64,000 bases of DNA, taken from positions 186,001 to 250,000 of the forward strand of contig CAVTGY010000007.1 of NCBI GenBank assembly GCA_963734395.1. The letters are read 5' to 3'. The notes under the pieces were generated by a model. That model was not told the origin of the DNA. It did not search any database and saw nothing but the letters and a program-made list of their open reading frames with translations. Source of the stretch: Bog-756 sp963734395. GTDB lineage: Bacteria; Actinomycetota; Acidimicrobiia; Acidimicrobiales; RAAP-2. Numbering within the stretch: the first letter of the stretch is position 1; each line of letters starts with the position of its first letter. Position numbers and translations under genes: made by a program. Below, in pieces: positions 35,214 through 44,443 of the stretch.

Positions 35214-36907
35214 CCCCGATCATTCACATGTCACCGTGAACTGACGACGCGCATCCGCGGAAAGGCCCTCCTGGGAAGGGAAACTGGGCTTGTCGAAGGT
35301 CCAACAGCCCCAACCAGAAGGGCACGTCCGAGATGCAAACTACCAGCACCCGTCGCGTAGTTGTGGAACCCGGTGGCGACCAGGTGGCGGCCCATGTCGG
35401 GTTGCACGCGGCTCGGTGCCTTCGCCGACCAGCTCGGCCTCGGTGCCGCCCTCTCGACCCGCATCCCGGTTGCCGGCAGACGTCCGCCGCTGCACGACCG
35501 GGGCAAGGTGCTCGTGCACCAGATGCTGGTGCTCGCCGGTGGCGGCGAGAGCTGTGCCGACATCGAGTACCTGCGGGTCGAAGACGACCTGTTTGCCGAC
35601 GTGTGCTCCGACTCGACGCTGTATCGGACGTTCACCGAAAACCTCGATGCGGAGACACTCCCCGAGGTGAACGCGGGCTTCGCCGAGGTGCGCGAGACGG
35701 TGTGGCGCCGGGCCAGGCTCACCAGGGGGACCGGCCCGGTCGTGCTCGACGTCGACGCCTCGCTCATCGACGTCCACTCCGAGCACAAAGAAGGGACCGC
35801 GCCCACCTACAAGTACGGCTTCGGGTTCCACCCAATGTTCTGCGTGGCCGATGCCACCGGCGAGGTGCTCTCGGCCCTGTTGCGCCCGGGCAACGCCACG
35901 GCCAATTGTGCCGAGGACCACCTGGTGGTGCTGGACGAGGCGCTCGCCCAGCTGCCCGAGCAGGTCTCCTGCGGGCACAGTGCCGGCGACGATCCGACAG
36001 GAGTGCGCCGCAGCGTGGTGGTGCGGGCCGACTCGGCCGGGGCGACCCAGGGATTCGTGTGGGGTTGTCGGGAGCGCAACGTCGGCTTTGCCGTCGCTGC
36101 TCGCAAGAATGCCCAGATCACGGCCGCCATCTCCCAGATCGCCGGCGACGAGCGCCGCTGGAAGCCAGCCCTTCGCCAAGACGGCCGGCACCGCAAAGGG
36201 GCGGCGGTGGCCGAGGTCAGCGACCTCGTCGACCTGAGCAAGTGGCCGCCGGGCACCCGCATTCTCGTCCGCCGCGAGCCGCTGCACCCCGGCGCCCAGG
36301 GCAGCCTGTTCCCCTCCCTCGACTACCGCTACTGGGGCCACTACACCGACCAGCACGGCGCCCCGTCGCGCCGAGACCTGTTCATGCGAGGACATGCAAA
36401 CATCGAAGACGCCCTCGGACGATTGAAAGACGCCGGCTTGCTTCATTTTCCCTTCATCGACCTGCAGGCCAATCGGGCCTGGCTGGCCGAGGTGTGCTTC
36501 GCTCACGACCTGGTGCGCTGGTTCCAGAGGCTGTGCCTCAGCGGTGACCTTGCCTCGGCCGAACCCAAGACCCTGCGGTGGAGGCTCTGGCATGCCCCTG
36601 CCCGCAAGGTCCGTTCCGGTCGTCGTCTCATCGTGCGCATGCTCGACGGTTGGCCAGACGCGACGGCCATCGTGCGGGCCCACCGGCGCATCGCCCTGCT
36701 CATCTGACGCCAACCGCATCCCGGATTCACGGTCAGGCCCTACACGGCTGGCATCGTCACGCGTCTCGAATGACACAACGACGCCATGCTCACCCAGGAA
36801 CCGACCGGCGAGGGTCTCTACGGTGATCAGCGTCCTCCCGGCGACACATCGCAGGCCGAGATCAGCTGATCAAGACCGACCCGAACGAAGATCGTGAATG
36901 ATCGGGG
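35214..36907 (+). mobile_element. IS1380-family insertion sequence, complete (1694 bp)
   Basis: Bounded by perfect 14-bp terminal inverted repeats CCCCGATCATTCAC (35214-35227) and its complement (36894-36907). It is flanked by a 4-bp direct repeat CTAG (35210-35213 and 36908-36911), the target duplication; the matching of the ends continues into this palindromic CTAG. Size, ends and duplication length fit IS1380. It holds one transposase reading frame (frameshifted). It lies between convergent genes and leaves both intact, so it is a recent and harmless insertion. About 120 bp upstream and 186 bp downstream of the transposase inside the element hold no gene. Confidence 0.92.
35333..36707 (+). 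pseudogene. IS1380-family transposase, frameshifted near the N-terminus
   Basis: DDE transposase of the IS1380 family. From ATG 35333 the frame reads MQTTSTRRVVVEPGGDQVAAHVG, the usual start of such proteins; it then leaves frame at about 35408-35412, and the next frame continues LGAFADQLGLGAALSTRIP to the stop at 36707. One extra G in GCGGCTCGG explains it. Catalytic candidates are D in LDVDASLIDVHSEHKEG, D in VVVRADSAGAT and E in RGHANIEDALG. Without the first ~25 residues a shorter protein from 35361 (448 aa) could still be made. Inactive or a sequencing error. Confidence 0.82.
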
Positions 36908-38074
36908 CTAGGCGTTGAGGAGCCGATCCCGGAGGGGACCGGGCCTGGCTGCATCGATCACGGTCCAGGCCATGGACAGGGCACCGTCATGGATGGCAGC
37001 GTCTGCCGATGGAGTGATGCAGGCGGCCGCAAATTTGGGCTGATGGTTGACCGAACCTGCCGCATCGATGCCCACCAGCGGGTGAATGGTCGGCACGGCC
37101 AGCGACACGTTGGCCATATCGGTGGAGAAGGTGGGCCGGGGGGCTCCCTGGTCGTCGAGGTCGAATGAGCGCCCGAGCGCCTCGGCGTTGGCACGGTACA
37201 GATCCAACAGCGCCATATCGCTCTCCATGTGGGAGTAGATCGGGGCCAAGACTTCGGTTTCGAGCGATGACCCGGTGGCCAGCGCCCCGGCCTCGAAGCA
37301 GGCCATCACCCGTGGTAGGAGCGCCTCGAGTCCGGCCATCGAGGTGGAGCGACACATGAATCTGCCTGTCACCGAATCAGGGATGATGTTGGCCGCCTGC
37401 CCTCCATGGGTGATGACACCGTGCACCTGATCGCCGGCTCGGAACTGTTGACGCAGCACGCCGATCGCCACCTGGGAGATGGTCATGGCATCGCCGGCGT
37501 TGACCCCTTCCCAGGGAGCTGCCGACGCATGGGCGCTCTTTCCGGTGAAGGTCACATCGAAGTGAGTGACGGCCAGGCAGGTGCCTTGGAGCCGATCGTT
37601 CGGCCACGGATGGATCATCATGGCTGCGTGCACGTCATCGAAGACCCCCCGCTCGAGCATGGTCACCTTGCCTCCGCCACCCTCCTCGGCAGGGGTGCCG
37701 AGTACCCGGATGGTCAGGTCGAGTCGGTCCGCCAGTGGGGCCAGTCCGAGCCCTGCCCCGACGGCCGACGCGGCGATGATGTTGTGCCCGCAGGCATGGC
37801 CCACCCCTGGGAGAGCGTCGTATTCTGCGCACACCGCCACCACCATGGGCCCGGATCCGAGCTCGGCGCAGAACGCCGTGGGCATCCCTGCCACACCGCC
37901 GGTCACCACGAACCCGCCCTCCCTCAGCGACTCCGCGGTCCAGGCGCAGGCCCGGTCCTCCTCGAACGCGGTCTCCGGACTCTCATGGATGGCGTGACTG
38001 AGTGCAACCAGGTCGCTCAACCTGGTGCCGATCACCTGGCGAGCCTCCTCTTTGAGCTCTGACTGCTGCGCCAT
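36908..38074 (-). CDS. M20 family amidohydrolase / peptidase
   Basis: Zinc-dependent M20D-type amidohydrolase of 388 aa. The metal-binding region AEYDALPGVGHACGHN, the catalytic glutamate segment VLGTPAEEGGGGK and HPWPNDRLQGT are present, along with the dimerisation-lid sequence FTGKSAHASAAPWEGVNA. Such enzymes cleave N-acyl amino acids or aminobenzoyl-glutamate-like amides; the substrate is unknown. Its stop codon is formed by the CTAG target duplication of the IS element but the C-terminus (LRDRLLNA) is unchanged. The carboxylase gene lies 40 bp upstream on the same strand. Confidence 0.88.
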   Translation of the reverse strand: MAQQSELKEEARQVIGTRLSDLVALSHAIHESPETAFEEDRACAWTAESLREGGFVVTGGVAGMPTAFCAELGSGPMVVAVCAEYDALPGVGHACGHNIIAASAVGAGLGLAPLADRLDLTIRVLGTPAEEGGGGKVTMLERGVFDDVHAAMMIHPWPNDRLQGTCLAVTHFDVTFTGKSAHASAAPWEGVNAGDAMTISQVAIGVLRQQFRAGDQVHGVITHGGQAANIIPDSVTGRFMCRSTSMAGLEALLPRVMACFEAGALATGSSLETEVLAPIYSHMESDMALLDLYRANAEALGRSFDLDDQGAPRPTFSTDMANVSLAVPTIHPLVGIDAAGSVNHQPKFAAACITPSADAAIHDGALSMAWTVIDAARPGPLRDRLLNA

Positions 38075-38114
38075 GCCTCGACCAATCCTCTCCCGTGGTG
38101 TGCCGATCGAGTCG

Positions 38115-39896
38115 TTAGTCGATGAAAGCGATGACGTCGCCCGGACCCACCGAATCGCCGGCTTGGACCTTGACCTCTTTGACGGTACCCGCCTTTTCGG
38201 CGTTGACGTTGTTCTCCATCTTCATGGCCTCGAGCACGCAGATGGTCTGACCCACCTCGACCGAGTCACCCGCTGATACCAGCACCTTGACGATGGTGCC
38301 CTGCATGGGAACCATCACCGTGTCCGATCCGGCTCCCGCAGACGCTTTGGGCCGTTTCGGCCCGGAACCGCGGGCTGTTGCCTGCCCCCCCAGCGCGACA
38401 ACGGTTTCGCCGAGATCGGGCACCCAGACCTTTACCTGGTAACGCCGCCCGTCCACTTCCGCGGTCACCTCGCGGAGGACCCGGGGCAGCGGCTCCTCTC
38501 CGTGGACGGCCGAATCTGGTGGCGACGCCCCGGTTCCCGCGGACGACAGACCACTCAGATCCAGGGTCTGCTCGACCCAGTTCGTCGAGTGTTCGCCTGC
38601 CGCGAAATCGGGATGGGAGAGAATGACCTGGTCGGCGGGGAGGGTGGTGGCCACACCAACGATCTCGGTCTCGTCGATGGCCCGGAGCATCCGCCTGCGC
38701 GCCGCCTCGCGGTCATGACCCCACACCACCAGCTTGGCCACCAGATTGTCGTAGAACTGGCTGACCGAGTCTCCCGACCCGTAGCCGGCATCGAGGCGCA
38801 CTCCGGGCCCGCCGGGAGCGATGAATCGAGTGATGGTGCCCGGCGAGGGGAGGAATGCACCTCCGGCTGGGTCCTCGGCGTTGATCCGAACCTCGATGGC
38901 GTGCCCGTTTCTCCGCACATCTTGTTGGGTGAACCCCAGCGGTTCACCTGAGGCGATCCGCAGCTGCCACTCGACCAGATCAAGGCCGGTGACCAACTCG
39001 GTTACCGGGTGCTCCACCTGCAACCGGGTGTTCATCTCGAGGAAGAAGAACTCACCGTCTTGGTAGAGGAACTCAACGGTCCCCGCGTTCACGTACCCAC
39101 AGGCTTCGGCGACCCTCACCGATGCCTCGCCCATGGCCTGGCGGACCTGATCAGGGAAGTTCGGAGCCGGACTCTCCTCGACCAATTTCTGATGGCGTCG
39201 CTGGGCCGAGCAATCGCGTTCGCCAAGCCAGAGGGTCGAGCCGTGGGTGTCGGCGAGTATCTGCATTTCGACGTGGCGGGGCCAAGCCAGATAGCGCTCG
39301 ACATAGCACTCGCTTCGCCCGAAATATGCGGTCGACTCTCGCATGGCCGACTCGAGGCACTCGGCAGCCTCCTCGGGTCCGGCCACCACCTTCATGCCCC
39401 GGCCACCACCTCCGAACGCAGCCTTGATGGCCACCGGCCATCCGAATTCGTCGCCGAAGGCGATCACCTCGTCCGGCGAGACCAGTACTTCCGATCTGCC
39501 GGGTACGCCGGCGACGCCCGCTCTCTCCGCCGCATGACGCGAGCTGATCTTGTCGCCCATGACCTCGATGGCCTCGGGCGGCGGGCCGACAAACACCACG
39601 CCACGCTCGGTGATGGCCCGGGCGAAGTCGGTGTTCTCGGAAAAGAAGCCGTAACCGGGGTGCACGGCGTCGGCGCCGCTCTGCTCGATGACACGCAGGA
39701 TCGCCTCGGTGTTGAGATAGCTCTGCGCCGCCGTCTCGCCCCCCAGTGAGTGGGCCTCGTCCGCCAGTCGTACGTGGAGCGCGTCCCGGTCGAGATCGGA
39801 ATAGACAGCTACCGTGGCCACCCCGAGTTCGCGGCAGGTCCGGATCACCCTGACTGCGATCTCTCCCCGGTTGGCGATGAGAACCTTCTTGAGCAC
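38115..39896 (-). CDS. Acetyl-/propionyl-CoA carboxylase alpha chain (biotin carboxylase plus BCCP)
   Basis: Biotin-containing alpha subunit, 593 aa from GTG 39896 (VLKKVLIANRGEIAV; AAAGG upstream), with another GTG at 39923 possible. Domains: biotin carboxylase N-domain, ATP-grasp with GGGGRGMKVV, ERDCSAQRRHQKLVEESP and FFLEMNTRLQVEHPVTE, C-domain to ~450, linker, then BCCP with the biotin lysine in VLEAMKMENNV near the C-terminus. It would carboxylate acetyl- or propionyl-CoA together with a beta chain encoded elsewhere; propionate via the mutase at 33562 is a plausible route. Divergent from birA, which biotinylates it. Confidence 0.92.
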   Translation of the reverse strand: MLKKVLIANRGEIAVRVIRTCRELGVATVAVYSDLDRDALHVRLADEAHSLGGETAAQSYLNTEAILRVIEQSGADAVHPGYGFFSENTDFARAITERGVVFVGPPPEAIEVMGDKISSRHAAERAGVAGVPGRSEVLVSPDEVIAFGDEFGWPVAIKAAFGGGGRGMKVVAGPEEAAECLESAMRESTAYFGRSECYVERYLAWPRHVEMQILADTHGSTLWLGERDCSAQRRHQKLVEESPAPNFPDQVRQAMGEASVRVAEACGYVNAGTVEFLYQDGEFFFLEMNTRLQVEHPVTELVTGLDLVEWQLRIASGEPLGFTQQDVRRNGHAIEVRINAEDPAGGAFLPSPGTITRFIAPGGPGVRLDAGYGSGDSVSQFYDNLVAKLVVWGHDREAARRRMLRAIDETEIVGVATTLPADQVILSHPDFAAGEHSTNWVEQTLDLSGLSSAGTGASPPDSAVHGEEPLPRVLREVTAEVDGRRYQVKVWVPDLGETVVALGGQATARGSGPKRPKASAGAGSDTVMVPMQGTIVKVLVSAGDSVEVGQTICVLEAMKMENNVNAEKAGTVKEVKVQAGDSVGPGDVIAFID

Positions 39897-39985
39897 ACTG
39901 GACCTTTCGAATCGGTTGGTCACGAGGCGACAGTCGCGGTGCCTCGAAGCGATATAACACTGTCACGGCCCGTAGGGTGTGTGCC

Positions 39986-40783
39986 ATGTCTGGCACCAGG
40001 TTCAGGGACATCAGGTGCTTCGATTCCATCGATTCGACCAATCGGTACCTGCTCGAAGAGGCCCGCAGGGGCGCTGTCGAAGGCGTGGTGGCAGTCGCAG
40101 ACCACCAGACAGCCGGGAGGGGGAGACTGGGCCGCCGATGGGAGGCACCAGGCGGATCGAACCTGCTGCTATCGGTGCTGCTGCGCCCTCCTCTGCCGGC
40201 GGACCAACGGCAGCTGGCCAGCTCGGTGGTGGCATTGGCCGCCACCGATGCGATCGCTGCGGTGGCGGGGCTGGAGGTGGGGATCAAGTGGCCGAACGAT
40301 CTGTTGGCGCTCGATGGTCGGAAAGTCGCCGGGGTGCTGGCCGAGGCCGATCTGCCCGTTTCCGACATGCCCCCCGGGGCCGTGCCACCACCGATCGTGG
40401 TCGGTATCGGCATCAATGTGAACTGGCCGGCGGACGACAGCGACCTGCCCGACGATCTGGCCGGGTCGGCTACATCCCTGCACCAACAGTTCGGTCGGGA
40501 GGTTGACCGCTCCGAGCTCTTGGACTCCCTGCTGGCCAATCTCGAGCCACGGGTTGTCGACCTGGGAACGGAGCTCGGCCTGTCCAGACAGGCGCACGAT
40601 TTCCGGTCCCGCTGTGTGACGCTGGGGACCCGGGTCAGGGTAGAGCTAGTGGATGGCTTCCTCGAGGGGATCGCGGTGGAGGTGACACCCGAGGGCCATC
40701 TGGCCGTAGAGGCGGAAGGTGAGATCCGCACGGTGATCACCGGTGACGTGGTCCATGTTCGGCCAGGCGCCCGCAACCCGTGA
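39986..40783 (+). CDS. birA: Biotin--[acetyl-CoA-carboxylase] ligase BirA
   Basis: Attaches biotin to the BCCP lysine. About 265 aa from ATG 39986 (GTAGGG about 8 nt upstream). Motifs: DSTNRYLLEEA, TAGRGRLGRRWEAPGGSNLLLSVLLRP (biotinyl-AMP loop), GIKWPNDLLAL and VVGIGINVNW. There is no N-terminal helix-turn-helix, so it is a monofunctional ligase rather than a repressor. It lies 89 bp from the divergent carboxylase alpha-chain gene, a functional pairing. A strong hairpin follows the stop. Confidence 0.92.
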   Translation: MSGTRFRDIRCFDSIDSTNRYLLEEARRGAVEGVVAVADHQTAGRGRLGRRWEAPGGSNLLLSVLLRPPLPADQRQLASSVVALAATDAIAAVAGLEVGIKWPNDLLALDGRKVAGVLAEADLPVSDMPPGAVPPPIVVGIGINVNWPADDSDLPDDLAGSATSLHQQFGREVDRSELLDSLLANLEPRVVDLGTELGLSRQAHDFRSRCVTLGTRVRVELVDGFLEGIAVEVTPEGHLAVEAEGEIRTVITGDVVHVRPGARNP

Positions 40784-40794
40784 AACAGCCGCCG

Positions 40795-40822
40795 GGGGGC
40801 CCGGCTACCTGAACCGGCCCCC
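40795..40822 (+). terminator. GC-rich hairpin after birA
   Basis: GGGGGCCCGG (40795-40804) and CCGGCCCCC (40814-40822) pair with one bulged C around a 9-nt loop, 12 bp past the birA stop. There is no T-tract, so termination is possible but not certain. Confidence 0.4.
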
Positions 40823-40877
40823 TGAAATGTGAGCACCCACCAGCCGGTCTGTCGGCCACGAGTATCATTCCCCGATC

Positions 40878-41912
40878 ATGCGACTACTCGTGACCGGCGG
40901 TGCCGGCTTCATTGGATCGAATTTCGTGCGCTACTGGGTGCAGCGCCATCCCGACGACACGGTGGTGGCCTTCGATGTGCTGACCTACGCCGGCAACCGG
41001 CCCAACCTCGCCGACATCGAAGATCGGATCGTGTTCGTCCAAGGTGACATCGGCGATCTCGAGGGCGTAGCCAAAACCCTGGCCGAGCATCAGATTGACG
41101 TGATCGTCAACTTTGCCGCCGAGTCGCACAACAGCCTGGCCATCCTCGACCCGTCCCGCTTCTTCCGCACCAACGTGCTGGGGACCCAGACGCTGGCCGA
41201 AGCGGCGCGACGTCACGGGGTGACCAGGTTCCACCACATCTCGACCTGCGAGGTCTACGGGGACCTGGCACTCGATTCGGACGAGGTGTTCACCGAAGAG
41301 ACCCCGTACCGCCCCAGGACTCCCTACAACGCCTCGAAGGCCGGCGCTGACCACGCGGTGCGGGCCTACGTGGAGACATTCGGGCTACCGGCGACCATCA
41401 CCAACTGCTGCAACAACTACGGGCCTTACCAGTTCCCCGAAAAAGTCATCCCGCTCTTCACCGCCAAGGCGCTCGACGGCCAGTCCTTGCCGCTGTACGC
41501 CTCCACCCAGAACCGGCGGGAGTGGTTGCACGTCGATGACCACTGCCGGGCCGTCGAATTGGTGCTGCAGCATGGAGAGGTGGGGGAGACCTACAACGTG
41601 GGCAGCGGGATCGAAGCCAGCATCGAGGAGATCGCCGACATGGTTCTCACCGCTACCGGACAGCCGCTCTCCTTGAAGGAGATCGTCCCCGACCGACCGA
41701 GCCATGACCGGCGCTATCTGCTCGATTCCACCAAAATTCGCAACGCCCTGGGCTGGGCTCCCACCGTGCCCTTCGAACAGGGACTGACCGATACCGTGGC
41801 CTGGTATTCCTCCCACCGAACCTGGTGGGAGCCGCTGCGGGACCGGGCGCCGGTGGTCGAAGGCGCCTGGGCGACGCCGGATCCGCCGCCGGACTCGACG
41901 TCGAAACCGTGA
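40878..41912 (+). CDS. rmlB: dTDP-glucose 4,6-dehydratase
   Basis: Second enzyme of dTDP-L-rhamnose synthesis, 344 aa. NAD motif TGGAGFIGSNFVRYW, then ISTCEVYGDL, active site YNASKAGADH (Y-x3-K), CCNNYGPYQFPEKVIPLF and NRREWLHVDDHC, all typical of RmlB. It starts a run of nucleotide-sugar genes; rmlD follows with a GTGA overlap. rmlA and rmlC are not seen in the window, so they must be elsewhere. Confidence 0.93.
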   Translation: MRLLVTGGAGFIGSNFVRYWVQRHPDDTVVAFDVLTYAGNRPNLADIEDRIVFVQGDIGDLEGVAKTLAEHQIDVIVNFAAESHNSLAILDPSRFFRTNVLGTQTLAEAARRHGVTRFHHISTCEVYGDLALDSDEVFTEETPYRPRTPYNASKAGADHAVRAYVETFGLPATITNCCNNYGPYQFPEKVIPLFTAKALDGQSLPLYASTQNRREWLHVDDHCRAVELVLQHGEVGETYNVGSGIEASIEEIADMVLTATGQPLSLKEIVPDRPSHDRRYLLDSTKIRNALGWAPTVPFEQGLTDTVAWYSSHRTWWEPLRDRAPVVEGAWATPDPPPDSTSKP

Positions 41913-42859
41913 ATTCGCCGCTACGGGTACTGGTGACCGGCGGGAATGGCCAGCTGGGTCGAGACCTGTGCGCCGTTCTTGCCGGGACGGTCCCTGACGG
42001 CGGCCGAGCAGCGGATGGCTCCGGTGGTCCCGAATTACTGCCCTCCGTGGCCAAGGGGACATTCGATGTCCTTTCCACTGACATCGACACCCTCGATGTG
42101 GTTGACCGGACCGCGGTGCGAGAGGCAACAGCGGGGTTTCAGCCGGACATCGTGTTGCACGGTGGCGCCTACACCGCCGTCGATGCCTGTGAGTCAGACC
42201 CGGATACCGCATTCGCGGTGAATGCCGTCGGGACCCGAAATATCGCCGAGGCGGCGTCCGACGTGGGAGCCCACCTGGTCTACATCTCCACCGACTACGT
42301 CTTCGACGGCACGCTCGATCGACCCTACGACGAGTGGGACCCACCCAATCCGAGTTCGGTGTACGGACGGAGCAAGTTGGGTGGCGAGACCGAAGTTCAC
42401 AACGTGGCCGGACCGTCCGCCACGGTGGTGCGCACCGCTTGGGTCAGCGGTGCGCACGGGGCCAACATGGTCAAGACGGTGCTCCGCCTGGCGGGCGCGG
42501 ACCCAGACGGAACCCTTCGGTTCGTCGACGACCAGCACGGTTGCCCGACCTTCACCGCCGACTTGGCCCAAGCGGTGGTCCGTCTCGCGCTCGATCGGCG
42601 GCCCGGGACCTTTCACGTCACCAATCAGGGAGAGACCACCTGGTTCGGATTTGCGCGGGCCACCCTGGCCGCCGCCGGTCTCGACCCTGATCGGGTGGAA
42701 CCCATCGCCACATCGGATCTCGATCCGCCCCGCCCCGCTCCACGACCGGCTAATTCGAGACTCGAGAACGCCGCCCTGCGGTTGTCCGGCGTTCCCATGC
42801 TCCCGGGTTGGCAGGATTCGCTGGCGCGATTGGTCGAGTTCCTCTCGTCGGACCGCTGA
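41909..42859 (+). CDS. rmlD: dTDP-4-dehydrorhamnose reductase
   Basis: Last step of dTDP-L-rhamnose synthesis, 316 aa. Contains VTGGNGQLGRDL, HGGAYTAVDACESDPDTAFAVN, STDYVFDG and the active-site YGRSKLGGE, then VRTAWVSG. An insertion of ~25 residues near positions 20-45 makes the N-terminal part longer than usual. GTG 41909 overlaps the rmlB stop. A 96-bp gap follows before ugd. Confidence 0.9.
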   Translation: MNSPLRVLVTGGNGQLGRDLCAVLAGTVPDGGRAADGSGGPELLPSVAKGTFDVLSTDIDTLDVVDRTAVREATAGFQPDIVLHGGAYTAVDACESDPDTAFAVNAVGTRNIAEAASDVGAHLVYISTDYVFDGTLDRPYDEWDPPNPSSVYGRSKLGGETEVHNVAGPSATVVRTAWVSGAHGANMVKTVLRLAGADPDGTLRFVDDQHGCPTFTADLAQAVVRLALDRRPGTFHVTNQGETTWFGFARATLAAAGLDPDRVEPIATSDLDPPRPAPRPANSRLENAALRLSGVPMLPGWQDSLARLVEFLSSDR

Positions 42860-42955
42860 TCGATCTGCTCGGGCAAGGACAGTTGAGAATGGGTCGGCGC
42901 GGGAAGGACAGAGGACGGTCGGAAAGGGAACCACGACGATGACGGGTGCAGACGG

Positions 42956-44443
42956 ATGATGTCGGCGAATTCAATGGGGTTCGGAGGATCGGGGAGCCTG
43001 CCCGGCCGCCGCGGGCCGTCCGGAGGCGAATCGGGACCTCCAGGGGCCAGCTTCGGTCACGGAGGCGCCGCCGTGCGCGTCCTGCCGCATGGTCGCGGCC
43101 ACGCCGTGGCCGTCATCGGTGTCGGCTACGTGGGACTTCCGACCGCAGCCACCCTCGCCCATCTCGGCCACCGGGTGACCTGTGGCGACAACGATGAGGC
43201 AAAGGTGGCCATGCTCGAGCAGGGCAATGTGCCGATCGTGGAGGACCATCTAGAGGAGCTGATGCACCAGGGGCAGGCCTCCGGTCGGCTCAGGTTCGTC
43301 GTCGGTTCCACCACCGCCGTCGAGGGTGCCGAGTTCGTCTTCCTCTGCGTGCCCACCCCCCAACGGGAAGACGGATCGGCAGACCTCTCGTTCGTCGAGG
43401 CGGTCGCTGAGGAAATCGCACCTCACATCCTGCCCGGAGCGATCATCGTCAATAAGTCCACGGTGCCGGTGGGCTCGACACTGGTGGTGGAGCGGGTCCT
43501 CGGCAGGCACGATGTCACCGTGGTGTCCAATCCGGAATTCCTCCGGGAGGGAACGGCTGTGCAGGACAGCCTGCACCCCGAACGCATCGTGGTAGGTGCT
43601 GACGACCAGTCGGCCGCAGCCAAGGTGGGGGATCTCTTTGCCGGTACCCACGCGCCGCTGTTGATCACCGACGCGGCCACCGCCGAGACCATCAAGTACG
43701 CGTCCAACGCCTTCCTTGCCACCAAGCTGAGCTTCGTCAACGCGGTTGCCGGCCTGTGCGAGGCGGTGGGAGCCGACGTCCGGGACGTCATCCTGGGGCT
43801 CGGCTACGACAAGCGAATCGGATTCGAGTATCTGCGTCCGGGACCTGGATGGGGCGGGAGCTGTCTGCCAAAAGACACCCGGGCGCTGGTGCATATCGCC
43901 GAGCAGGCGGGGTATGACTTCTCCTTCCTGCGAGGCGCGATCACCACCAACGACGAACAGTTCGTGCGGGTGGTGAACAAGGTCAGCGCCGCAGTCGGTC
44001 ACCAGCTGAAGGATTCGGTGATTGCGGTGTGGGGCCTCACGTTCAAAGCTGGAACCGACGATTTGCGCAACTCGCCGGCTGTTGAGGTGGTGAGACGCCT
44101 GGTGGAGGAAGGGGCGATCGTGCAAGCCTTCGACCCCACGGTGCCGGTGCCGGGCGACCAGAAGTCGATTGCGATCGACAACATTGCGGAGCTGGCGGCA
44201 GCCGACGTCGAAGGTGGGCCGGACCAACTCACACAGGTGCGTGCGTTTCCCGATGCCTATGCGGCCTGCCAGGGTGCCGCCGCCATGGTGGTTCTGACCG
44301 AATGGGACGAGTTCCGCTGGCTCGACTTCGCCAAGGTGCGGGTCACCATGGCCTCCCCAGTGGTGGTCGATGCCCGCAATCTCCTCGACCCGGCCCAATT
44401 GCGTCGCATCGGGTTCGAGTACACCGGAATCGGACGGCGGTGA
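42956..44443 (+). CDS. ugd: UDP-glucose 6-dehydrogenase
   Basis: Oxidises UDP-glucose to UDP-glucuronate. NAD motif AVIGVGYVGLPTAATLAHLGH, PEFLREGTAV, and the catalytic cysteine in GPGWGGSCLPKDT; C-terminal domain LTFKAGTDDLRNSPA. It is 495 aa only because of a ~50-residue Gly/Ser/Pro-rich N-terminal stretch before HAVAVIGVG, so the true start may be GTG 43073. The product is the substrate of the next gene, whose start overlaps its stop. Confidence 0.92.
   Translation: MMSANSMGFGGSGSLPGRRGPSGGESGPPGASFGHGGAAVRVLPHGRGHAVAVIGVGYVGLPTAATLAHLGHRVTCGDNDEAKVAMLEQGNVPIVEDHLEELMHQGQASGRLRFVVGSTTAVEGAEFVFLCVPTPQREDGSADLSFVEAVAEEIAPHILPGAIIVNKSTVPVGSTLVVERVLGRHDVTVVSNPEFLREGTAVQDSLHPERIVVGADDQSAAAKVGDLFAGTHAPLLITDAATAETIKYASNAFLATKLSFVNAVAGLCEAVGADVRDVILGLGYDKRIGFEYLRPGPGWGGSCLPKDTRALVHIAEQAGYDFSFLRGAITTNDEQFVRVVNKVSAAVGHQLKDSVIAVWGLTFKAGTDDLRNSPAVEVVRRLVEEGAIVQAFDPTVPVPGDQKSIAIDNIAELAAADVEGGPDQLTQVRAFPDAYAACQGAAAMVVLTEWDEFRWLDFAKVRVTMASPVVVDARNLLDPAQLRRIGFEYTGIGRR

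Noticed and set aside
35340..36776. 478-aa - strand ORF opposite the transposase
   Set aside because: It crosses the inside of the IS only, has no recognisable domain, and the + strand transposase has all expected motifs.
39151..40836. 561-aa - strand ORF over the carboxylase and birA
   Set aside because: Covers two well-supported genes in the wrong frame.
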